Source: a virus
Strand: one strand, 5' to 3'
DNA length: 32,300 bases
Virus record (IMG/VR): IMGVR_UViG_3300034104_005655
Location: 1 to 32,300 of that record
Shown here: positions 23,640-28,888 of the stretch, one piece after another
Numbering within the stretch: the stretch's first letter is position 1
Layout of the letters: every line of letters begins with the position of its first letter
Program-made: the position numbers and the translations under genes
Notes under the pieces: model-generated
Databases searched by the model: none
Seen by the model: only the letters and a program-made list of their open reading frames with translations
Told to the model about the DNA's origin: nothing

Positions 23640-23668
23640 ACCATAGCGCGCTATGCCGACGCGCGCAA
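23640..23668 (-). promoter_or_regulatory. Promoter P2 with palindromic operator
   Basis: On the minus strand, TTGCGC (23668-23663), a 17-base spacer and TATGGT (23645-23640). The perfect palindrome CATAGCGCGCTATG (23642-23655) covers the spacer end and most of the -10, in exactly the same register as in P1. It lies just past the stop of the gene ending at 23678 and about 50 bases before the start at 23589. It probably drives the ERF cluster. Confidence 0.7.
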
Positions 23669-23677
23669 GCTCCCCGC

Positions 23678-24280
23678 TCACACTTTCCGCTCAGCGCGCA
23701 CAATGCGCTCAGCGACGGCCTTTGCCTCGGCGTTCGGCGGGGGCACCCATCGGGGCACCGTGCCTTGGGCGGACTGAGCGGCGGCGGGCGGCGGCGGGCG
23801 GGGCGCGTCGCCGAGCATGATGTCGAGGCCCGGCACCTGCTCGCAAGCCCAGCGGACGAAGGGCTCGACCGGGGCGCGGCCGGACAGCACGGCCTCAGCG
23901 CGCTCGTTGATCTCATCGTAGAAGGCGCGCCCGGCCCGCCTGGACTCGCGCCGCTCGGCGTCGCTGAGCTGGAAGGCGGGGGCTGCCAGCTTGATCCACC
24001 GCTCCCACAGCATGTCTGATGCGAGCTTCCCCCGCGGCCCCAGCCTCGCAGCCCGCAGCCGGCCGCGGAGCAAGGTGGCGTCAGGCCAGCGCCCGGCGTC
24101 CTCGGCGTCGTCGATGACCTCGGCGGCAACGTCGGGCGCCGCGCGCCAGAGCTCGACCACCGCCTCGGCGCCGGCCTTGGCCTCGCCGTCAGAAGGGGCA
24201 GACGTACCCATCGTCTTCGTCAGCCGCCGGTGAAGTACTCGCAGAGCTTCCCGCACTTCCGATTCCGTTCCAAAGCTCAT
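23678..24280 (-). CDS. Hypothetical protein in the position of a helicase loader, 200 aa
   Basis: A mostly helical protein (SEVREALRVLHRRLTKTMGT; AFYDEINERAEAVLSGRAPV) with a proline-rich linker (residues about 166-185) and a basic C-terminal helix (AEAKAVAERIVRAERKV). It directly follows the iteron-bearing initiator gene, as lambda P follows O, so a helicase-loading role is possible. There is no Walker ATPase motif, and no sequence match to P is recognised. ATG 24280 has GAGGAGG at good spacing and is preferred, though it overlaps the initiator gene by 92 bases; ATG 24211 is a shorter, weaker alternative. Confidence 0.7.
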   Translation of the reverse strand: MSFGTESEVREALRVLHRRLTKTMGTSAPSDGEAKAGAEAVVELWRAAPDVAAEVIDDAEDAGRWPDATLLRGRLRAARLGPRGKLASDMLWERWIKLAAPAFQLSDAERRESRRAGRAFYDEINERAEAVLSGRAPVEPFVRWACEQVPGLDIMLGDAPRPPPPAAAQSAQGTVPRWVPPPNAEAKAVAERIVRAERKV

Positions 24281-25358
24281 CGTCTTCCTCCTCGGAGTTG
24301 GGCACCTGCACACCGGCAGCCCGCATCCTCTCTCGCCAGGCCGGCGCGTCCGCCGAGCGCCCACCGCTCGCCAGCCACGCGGCCACCTCTTCCTGCTCGA
24401 TCGTCGTCAGGCCCGTCAACCCGGTCCACGTCCGCCGGGGCCCGTACTGCTCGGGGCGCGCCAGTAGCATGGCAAAGTCCGTGCAGCGGTCGCTCCCGCC
24501 GCGGTCCTCGCCCCGATGCCAAGCGGCGTCCGGGTGCCGCAGAAGCCACACCCATCCATCCTCGATGTCGCCAGCCGTGGTCTTCGCCAGCGCCTTGCGG
24601 AGCTTCGGCACCCATGCCTCGGCGCTCAGGCCGCGCACCGTCCGGCCGAGGCGCTGGTAGCGTTCGAGGCGCAGGCGTTCGAGGCGGGCGAAGAGCACGG
24701 CGGCGGCCTCGACTTCGCGGGAGGCTTTGGTCGGCTTCGTGGGCTTGGTCGTCACCGGCTCAGGCTCAGCCCCGAGGAGCGAGAGCTGGGCGGCGCCAGC
24801 CGCCGGGGGCTCGGCGCAGGCCGGGCCCGCCATGAGCTTAGGAGCGTTGTCTGAGGAGGGTTGGTGAGGAGGGTTGTCTGAGGAGGGTTCGGTGCCGAAC
24901 ACCGGCACCCCCCCCTGCCGAACATCGGCACCCCCTATGCCGAACACCGGCACCCCCCCCTGCCGATTACCGGCACCCTGCCGAACATCGGCACCCTGCC
25001 GATTACCGGCACCCCCCCTCCGGCTGTCGCGGGCCGGGGGCTCCCAGCCCGCCAAGCGGTCGAAGTCCAACCGGCACTTCATCGAGGTGTCGCCCCGCTC
25101 CACGGCCACAAGGATCCCCGCGGCGAGAAGCTCAGCCCGTGCGGCCTGCGCGGTGGAGCGCGAGCACGACGCCCAGGCGCTGAGCGTCTCCAGCCCCGGC
25201 CACGCTACGCCAGCATCCGGCGGGCGCTCGCTCGGCAGGTGGCTCATGTACGCGAGCAGGATGAGCTTTTGGTGGGCGCTGAGCGGTGACCTGCCGATGA
25301 GGTCCGCGGCTCGCCCACGGTTGAGCGGAGGCGAGGCCCCCGCTGGTGCGTCCGTCAT
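24189..25358 (-). CDS. Replication initiator, lambda O-like, with winged helix, 389 aa
   Basis: The N-terminal domain (residues about 24-107) contains PLSAHQKLILLAYMSHL, then GLETLSAWASCSRSTAQAAR and ELLAAGILVAVERGD. This is a helix-turn-helix of the kind used by phage replication initiators. The middle (116-171) is low-complexity: the DNA there is six dyad repeats, translated as GNRQG, DVRQG and VPVFG units, then two PSSDN units. The C-terminal part (about 195-330) is helical with tryptophans (DIEDGWVWLLRHPDAAWHRG) and ends DDGYVCPF. In lambda, O binds iterons lying within its own gene; the same is inferred here. ATG 25358 has AAGGAG seven bases upstream. Confidence 0.8.
   Translation of the reverse strand: MTDAPAGASPPLNRGRAADLIGRSPLSAHQKLILLAYMSHLPSERPPDAGVAWPGLETLSAWASCSRSTAQAARAELLAAGILVAVERGDTSMKCRLDFDRLAGWEPPARDSRRGGAGNRQGADVRQGAGNRQGGVPVFGIGGADVRQGGVPVFGTEPSSDNPPHQPSSDNAPKLMAGPACAEPPAAGAAQLSLLGAEPEPVTTKPTKPTKASREVEAAAVLFARLERLRLERYQRLGRTVRGLSAEAWVPKLRKALAKTTAGDIEDGWVWLLRHPDAAWHRGEDRGGSDRCTDFAMLLARPEQYGPRRTWTGLTGLTTIEQEEVAAWLASGGRSADAPAWRERMRAAGVQVPNSEEEDDELWNGIGSAGSSASTSPAADEDDGYVCPF
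24846..24889. repeat. 17-bp direct repeat beside the iterons
   Basis: GTTGTCTGAGGAGGGTT occurs at 24846-24862 and 24873-24889, with a partial GAGGAGGGTT match between them. It abuts the iteron array on the side downstream in gene direction, where lambda has its AT-rich melting region. It is strongly purine/pyrimidine-skewed and relatively poor in GC for this genome. It encodes the repeated PSSDN of the initiator. Confidence 0.75.
24893..25011. repeat. Six dyad-symmetric iterons inside the initiator gene, likely replication origin
   Basis: Six 15-base copies begin at 24893, 24916, 24938, 24961, 24979 and 24997. Copies 2 and 5 are TGCCGAACATCGGCA, with perfect six-base arms. Copies 1 and 3 are TGCCGAACACCGGCA. 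Copies 4 and 6 are TGCCGATTACCGGCA. Start-to-start distances are 23, 22, 23, 18 and 18 bases, with C-runs between some copies. Dyad iterons inside a helix-turn-helix initiator gene are the arrangement of lambdoid origins. Confidence 0.75.
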
Positions 25359-25495
25359 GTCGTCTCCTTCCGGGAGTAGACCATCCCCTCCCAGCCGCCC
25401 GCCGCTGGCCGGTAGCTACTCCGGGGCGGCGGGCGGGGTGCGCTGGCAAGGCGCGGCGGAAGGAGGACAGCCTCGGGCACTCGTGGCCCACCGTA

Positions 25496-25524
25496 GGCAT
25501 AGCACGGCGCGGGCACCAACGCAA
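25496..25524 (-). promoter_or_regulatory. Promoter P3 for the replication genes
   Basis: On the minus strand, TTGCGT (25524-25519), a 17-base spacer and TATGCC (25501-25496). The GCTATGC half of the shared operator is present at the -10, but the other half is degenerate. The initiator gene starts 138 bases further on. Confidence 0.55.
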
Positions 25525-25646
25525 GCGGGGGCCCAAAACGCAGACGGCCGCCCAGCAACATCGCTGAGCGGTCATCTGGCCGACCGGGGGCCCATCCCCG
25601 AGCGGATCCGCTGCCGCCGCGCCCGCGAAAGCACGACGACAACGCC

Positions 25647-25675
25647 AGCCTACCGGGCCCGCGCCCGGCGTGCAA
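25647..25675 (-). promoter_or_regulatory. Possible promoter P8 with dyad spacer
   Basis: On the minus strand, TTGCAC (25675-25670), a 17-base spacer and TAGGCT (25652-25647), just past the stop at 25680. The spacer contains a perfect inverted repeat, CCGGGC-CCGC-GCCCGG (25653-25668), which could be an operator. The -10 and following GGCG match P7 before the portal gene. Confidence 0.4.
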
Positions 25676-25679
25676 GCGG

Positions 25680-25892
25680 CTACAGCGCGACCGCTGAGGC
25701 CACTGCCCGCAGCACCAGGGCCTCGGCGTGCTCGGCGACGGCCCCGCGCTCGCCCCAGCGGGCCACGGCGGCGCGGCCCTCCGGGGTGCCAAGCCACGCG
25801 GCGGTCGCGTAGTCCCAGCAGAAGGTGGCGTCCTCGGGCCCGATGCGGCGGCCGAGGGCGGCGCAGCGGCGCGCGACTTCGGCGGCGCTCAT
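25680..25892 (-). CDS. Hypothetical protein, 70 aa
   Basis: The ATG at 25892 overlaps the stop of the Lar-like gene (ATGA). The sequence is helical and alanine-rich (SAAEVARRCAALGRRIGPED; RWGERGAVAEHAEALVLRAV), with a central aromatic segment (TFCWDYATAAWLG). No family is recognised. It is the third and last gene of the lipoprotein-led leftward cluster, followed by a 321-base gene-free region with promoters. Confidence 0.6.
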   Translation of the reverse strand: MSAAEVARRCAALGRRIGPEDATFCWDYATAAWLGTPEGRAAVARWGERGAVAEHAEALVLRAVASAVAL

Positions 25893-26230
25893 GCCGGGTC
25901 TCCCTCAAGGATGGGGTGGTGGGCGCCGCCCCGGATCAGCTTTGCCTCGCGGCGCAGCCCGCGGTGGTCGAGGAACGCGGCGATGGCGGCGCGCTCGGCG
26001 GAGACGGCTGCTGCGAGGCGCTCGATGCTGGCGAGTCCGATATCTCGGCGGCCCCACCGGCCAGCGAGGGCGGCCAGTGTCTCGTGGGGGATGCCATCCT
26101 CGGGCATGCCATCATGGCCGCTCATCACGATGCAGCCCGCATCGCACGTGATCCAGCCGGGACCGCTGGGATCGATGCAAAACGTAGCGGGGCCGCCACA
26201 AAACGGGCAGGGAGCTATGGCGGCGCTCAC
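25889..26230 (-). CDS. Lar-like zinc-binding protein, 113 aa, GTG start
   Basis: The N-terminus has CPFCGG (Cys8 and Cys11) and a second pair (Cys29 and Cys33), the metal-binding frame of Lar-type restriction alleviation proteins. The downstream WNxR motif is not clear. The C-terminal half is helical (LASIERLAAAVSAERAAIAA). The GTG at 26230 overlaps the lipoprotein stop as GTGA and is preferred to a longer start that would run through the lipoprotein gene. Lar proteins affect type I restriction in E. coli; here a host-interaction role is only inferred. Confidence 0.65.
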   Translation of the reverse strand: MSAAIAPCPFCGGPATFCIDPSGPGWITCDAGCIVMSGHDGMPEDGIPHETLAALAGRWGRRDIGLASIERLAAAVSAERAAIAAFLDHRGLRREAKLIRGGAHHPILEGDPA

Positions 26231-26520
26231 CGGAGCACCACGAGGCGCCAGTAGCCGGAGCCCTCCACGTAGACGGTGCCGCGGTCGTTGAAGAAGGCGG
26301 CGGGCTCGCACCGGCCGGCGGCGCTGTAGGGGTAGGCGCAGGCGTGGGCGCTGAGGATGGTGCCCGGCACCTCAACGCCGTCCACCTCGGCGGGCACCTC
26401 GACCACCTCGATTGAGGCGCCGCTGGCGGTGGTGGTGCCGTCGTCGGCGGCGGTGTCGCCGAGGGTTGAGCAGGCGGCGGCGAGGAGGGCGAGGAGGGCG
26501 GCCAGGTGAGGGCGGTGCAT
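26227..26520 (-). CDS. Predicted lipoprotein, 97 aa
   Basis: This is the first gene of the leftward arm. A short signal peptide (HRPHLAALLALLAAAC) with lipobox LAAAC predicts cleavage before Cys17 and lipid attachment. The mature part is acidic and threonine-rich, then strand-rich, with two further cysteines (Cys61 and Cys71) that could form a disulfide, and ends SGYWRLVVLR. Phage lipoproteins often act in superinfection exclusion or as lysogenic-conversion genes. ATG 26520 has a GGAGAG ribosome site and lies behind promoter P6. Confidence 0.75.
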   Translation of the reverse strand: MHRPHLAALLALLAAACSTLGDTAADDGTTTASGASIEVVEVPAEVDGVEVPGTILSAHACAYPYSAAGRCEPAAFFNDRGTVYVEGSGYWRLVVLR

Positions 26521-26539
26521 GAATTCTCTCCGGGGTGGG

Positions 26540-26568
26540 TTGCGCGCTATGGCGCGATCCGCTATACC
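26540..26568 (+). promoter_or_regulatory. Promoter P4, rightward arm, overlapping operator half-sites
   Basis: TTGCGC (26540-26545), a 17-base spacer and TATACC (26563-26568). The -35 and spacer contain GCGCGCTATGG, half of the shared palindrome, in the same place as in P5. The -10 overlaps that of the opposing promoter P6, so only one polymerase could open this DNA at a time. The first rightward gene starts at 26605. Confidence 0.7.
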
Positions 26569-26589
26569 ATTGGGGCCGGTGGGTGTCCA
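26561..26589 (-). promoter_or_regulatory. Promoter P6, leftward arm, divergent from P4
   Basis: On the minus strand, TGGACA (26589-26584), five of six consensus bases, a 17-base spacer and TATAGC (26566-26561). It reads toward the lipoprotein gene at 26520. It overlaps P4 almost completely and its initial transcript crosses the operator half-site. Confidence 0.6.
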
Positions 26590-26592
26590 CCG
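26577..26592. other. Inverted repeat before the first rightward gene
   Basis: CGGTGG-GTGT-CCACCG (26577-26592) is a perfect six-base dyad. It overlaps the -35 of P6 and lies in the 5' leader of the P4 transcript, directly before the ribosome site at 26593-26600. It could be a second operator or an RNA hairpin affecting translation. Confidence 0.5.
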
Positions 26593-26604
26593 AGGGAGGG
26601 TGCG

Positions 26605-26916
26605 ATGGGTGATGAAGCTGTCGGGCATGTGATGGACGACGTTGTAAAGCTGCTGATGACGGTCATTCACGACGAGACGCCGAGCGCGGCCGACTTCGAC
26701 GCGTCGCTGCGGCTCGCGGTCGCTGCCTACGACTGGCGGCACGATGCGGACCTGGTGGCGAGCGTTGAGCGTGAGGGCCGACGCATGCCGTTCCGGGACT
26801 CTCCGCAGATGGAGGCGCGTGCTGCGGTGGCGGCCTGCTACTCTCTGCCAGCCGGAGGGCGGGTCAGTGATGCAGTGGTGGCGGCCCTTGGCCGGCTGCG
26901 CGCGGGGCTCAAGTGA
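26605..26916 (+). CDS. Hypothetical protein, first gene of the rightward arm, 103 aa
   Basis: The ATG at 26605 follows GAGGGAGGG at good spacing; this initiation region is nearly repeated at 2751-2772. The protein is helical and acidic at the N-terminus (GDEAVGHVMDDVVKLLMTVI), with a second helical part (DASLRLAVAAYDWRHDADLV) and an alanine-rich end. No family is recognised. As the first product of the arm behind the divergent promoter pair, it could be an early regulator, but no helix-turn-helix is evident. Its stop overlaps the next GTG. Confidence 0.65.
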   Translation: MGDEAVGHVMDDVVKLLMTVIHDETPSAADFDASLRLAVAAYDWRHDADLVASVEREGRRMPFRDSPQMEARAAVAACYSLPAGGRVSDAVVAALGRLRAGLK

Positions 26917-27368
26917 CCCGGCAGAAGGGCGGCTACGAGAAGCGCGTGGCGGTCGCCTTCGCCACGGTCGCGGCCGAGGTGGCGAGCAGCGGCCACGCCC
27001 CGACCACGGCGGCGGTCGCTGAGCGGCTCGGCACGTCCTCCAGCTCGGCGCGGGTCTACGCGGTGCATGCGGTGACGCTCGGCCTTGTGGTGCGCGACCA
27101 GGCCGCCGCGCTCGGGCAGCCCACGAGCTACTGGCCCGGCCCCGCGGCTGGCGAGGTGCTCGGCGCTGACGAGGTGGCGGCCTGGGAGGCCGCGCGCGTG
27201 GAGCCGCCTGCCGAGGGCACGGTGCGGGTGGGCGGCCACCTGTACCGGGTCGTCGATGGCGAGGCGCTCGGGGCGCTGCCGGGGTCGGACTGGATGCTGC
27301 TGCGCGGTGGGCGCGCGGTGAGCAAGGACGGGGTGACGGTCGGGAAGTGGGAGGTGGTGCATGGGTAG
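26913..27368 (+). CDS. Winged-helix DNA-binding protein, possible regulator, 151 aa
   Basis: The start is GTG 26913 (GTGA overlap). Residues about 10-62 form a winged helix: a first helix (EKRVAVAFATVAAEVASSG), the pair PTTAAVAERLGTSSSSARVY, and the wing-like TLGLVVRD. The C-terminal half is strand-rich (GTVRVGGHLYRVVDGEALG; SKDGVTVGKWEVVHG), perhaps an effector or dimerisation domain. It is encoded next to the divergent promoter region and is therefore the best candidate to bind the shared palindromes. This is inference; it could instead be a replication or recombination factor. Confidence 0.7.
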   Translation: MTRQKGGYEKRVAVAFATVAAEVASSGHAPTTAAVAERLGTSSSSARVYAVHAVTLGLVVRDQAAALGQPTSYWPGPAAGEVLGADEVAAWEAARVEPPAEGTVRVGGHLYRVVDGEALGALPGSDWMLLRGGRAVSKDGVTVGKWEVVHG

Positions 27369-27603
27369 GATGATCGGGGAGGCCGAGGCCACGGGGCGCG
27401 AGGGCCTGGCGTGGCTGCTCGGGGTGGCGTCGCTTCGTCGCGAGGCGCTGAGCCGGGTGGCCCAGGTGCACGCTTGGGTCGCGGCGGTCGAGGTGCAGCG
27501 GGGCGAGGCGCGCGATGAGGCGGCTGAGTTGGAGCGGCGCGTCGATGAGCTCGAGATCGAGGTGGCGGGGCTGCGTATGCGGCTCGCGGAGGTGGGGCGA
27601 TGA
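27361..27603 (+). CDS. Coiled-coil protein, 80 aa
   Basis: The ATG at 27361 lies inside the end of the preceding gene (8-base overlap), and the stop overlaps the RusA-like start. After a helical N-terminus (EGLAWLLGVASLRREALSRV), the rest is a regular heptad coiled coil (EARDEAAELERRVDELEIEV, residues about 48-78). The function is unknown. Its position directly before the resolvase gene suggests an accessory in DNA processing. Confidence 0.65.
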   Translation: MGRMIGEAEATGREGLAWLLGVASLRREALSRVAQVHAWVAAVEVQRGEARDEAAELERRVDELEIEVAGLRMRLAEVGR

Positions 27604-28043
27604 GCGGCGGCATGGTGCGGCTGGAGGGGCTGCCCGGCGACACGCGGCCCAGGGTGTCAGCCACGCACACCTACATGCCCCGCGCTTATGTCGAGTGGAA
27701 GCGCGCGGCGGTCGCGGTTCTCGCCGAGGCTGGGCTGATGCGGCACGACGGGCCGGTGGCGGTGGAGCTGATGGTGGTCATCGGTCGGCCGCTCGCCCCG
27801 CCGCTCCGGGCCGGTGCCGGTCGGGCGCCGCATGTCGGGCGGCCAGACGTGGACAACGTCTCCAAGGGCGTGCTCGATGCGTTGACGGAGGCCGGGGTGG
27901 TCATCGACGATAAGCAGGTGGCTGAGCTTGTTGTGCGCCGGGTGTGGGGAGAGGTGCGACCGCATGCCCCGTCCTACGCTCGCGACGCTCGCGAGCGTAG
28001 CTGCTGCGAGGTCCGCGTGCGCGCCATCGGGGGTGGAGCATGA
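27600..28043 (+). CDS. rusA: RusA-family Holliday junction resolvase, 147 aa
   Basis: RusA-type enzymes cut four-way DNA junctions as dimers. The diagnostic core is RPDVDNVSKGVLDALTEAGV (residues 81-100) followed by IDDKQVAEL. Asp83, Asp85, Lys89 and Asp103/104 correspond to catalytic residues of E. coli RusA (Asp70, Asp72, Lys76, Asp91). The N-terminal strands fit the family and length is normal (about 120-150). The last 30 residues include an odd arginine-rich insert encoded by a perfect 27-base hairpin (27974-28000). It probably resolves recombination or replication intermediates before packaging. Confidence 0.88.
   Translation: MSGGMVRLEGLPGDTRPRVSATHTYMPRAYVEWKRAAVAVLAEAGLMRHDGPVAVELMVVIGRPLAPPLRAGAGRAPHVGRPDVDNVSKGVLDALTEAGVVIDDKQVAELVVRRVWGEVRPHAPSYARDARERSCCEVRVRAIGGGA
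27974..28000. repeat. Perfect inverted repeat inside the RusA-like gene
   Basis: CTACGCTCGCG (27974-27984) and CGCGAGCGTAG (27990-28000) are perfect 11-base arms around the loop ACGCT. It encodes YARDARERS in a part of the protein where family members normally have a short strand. A long perfect hairpin in coding DNA is unusual here. Confidence 0.7.
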
Positions 28044-28888
28044 CCGCTGAGGTTCCGGCTGGGGCCGCAAGCCTTGAAGACGTCGCCGAGCTGCGCCGCC
28101 TGCTCGCGGTCGCACAGCAGACGGCGAAGACGTCCACCAACCGAGCCAACAGCGAGGCTGGGCAGGTGTCGCGCTGGAAGGCTCGCCGGGATGACCTGGC
28201 GGCCTCAGTGCGGGAGGCTCTCGGCATGGGGCCAGCCCCCGAGCACATCCACGTCAAGCCCATCGTCGACCGAATCGGGGAGCTGTGCTCAGACCGCGAC
28301 GAAGCGGTGGCGCTCACCGATGGGCTTCGGACGCGGCTACAGGTCGCGCGCGACGCCCTGGAAACGGAGCGGGAGCGGTCGGCGGCGCTCGTCAAGGCTG
28401 TGCGCGCCGCTCAAGCCAAGGTCAACGCCAACGCTCGACGGGTCCGCACCCTGGAAACCAGCCGCGCAGACGTCGTCAAGGCCACCGCCGAGGCCGAAGC
28501 GGAGCGCGCGCACGCGGCACAGCAGCGCGACCGGGCGGTGCAGGCAGAGGCGCAGGTGGCTGAGCTCCGAGCGCAGGCGGCCGAGCTTCGGGCGCGCGTC
28601 GCTGAGCTGGAGCGAGAGGCACGGGCCCGCCCCGAGCCCAGCCCCGCCCGCCCCGCCTCCATTGGCGTGCTCAGCGAGGTGGAGCAACTCGCCGCGGCCG
28701 ACCGCATCACCCGCTCGCCGCGGGTGGTATCGGCCCTTCGCGGCGCTGACGTGGCCGCCTTGCTCCGGAGCGGATCTCCGGTGGCTGTGGCGCTCGGGCG
28801 GGTGTCGCTCGGCGGCGCTGGCGAACTCATGGACCGCGCCGCGCTGGTGCTCGGGCTGGCGACCGCTTGGTCTAAGGGTGTGCGATGA
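28040..28888 (+). CDS. Long coiled-coil protein, 282 aa
   Basis: The N-terminal 70 residues are helical with a basic patch (SRWKARRDDLAASVREALGM). Residues about 80-200 are a nearly unbroken coiled coil rich in A, E, R and Q (ALETERERSAALVKAVRAAQ; QVAELRAQAAELRARVAELE), then a proline-rich hinge (RPEPSPARPAS). The last 70 residues form a small helical domain (DRITRSPRVVSALRGADVAA). No family is recognised. It lies between the resolvase and methyltransferase genes and is coupled to both. A role in DNA organisation or replication is possible but not shown. Confidence 0.75.
   Translation: MTAEVPAGAASLEDVAELRRLLAVAQQTAKTSTNRANSEAGQVSRWKARRDDLAASVREALGMGPAPEHIHVKPIVDRIGELCSDRDEAVALTDGLRTRLQVARDALETERERSAALVKAVRAAQAKVNANARRVRTLETSRADVVKATAEAEAERAHAAQQRDRAVQAEAQVAELRAQAAELRARVAELEREARARPEPSPARPASIGVLSEVEQLAAADRITRSPRVVSALRGADVAALLRSGSPVAVALGRVSLGGAGELMDRAALVLGLATAWSKGVR

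Larger units (their letters stand above)
25359..25679. other. 321-base intergenic region upstream of the initiator gene
   Basis: No credible gene is present. It holds two tandem promoter-like sites facing the initiator (P8 at 25647-25675 and P3 at 25496-25524) and about 135 bases of leader after P3 with several G+C-rich inverted repeats. The lack of genes contrasts with the otherwise packed genome, so the leader may have a regulatory or origin-related role. Confidence 0.6.

Noticed and set aside
24893-25011. CRISPR-like array
   Set aside because: Repeat units are 15 bases with 3-8 base spacers of mostly C; real arrays have longer repeats and unique spacers of about 30 bases.
25653-25668. CCGGGC-CCGC-GCCCGG stem as a terminator after the gene ending at 25680
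   Set aside because: No T-run follows on the minus strand; it fits better as a dyad in the spacer of the possible promoter P8.
24874-25812. Plus-strand frame with repeated CRTSAP/PNTGTPP peptides over the iterons
   Set aside because: The peptide repeats are only the translation of the iteron DNA in the opposite direction; the initiator frame on the minus strand has a proper ribosome site and domain.
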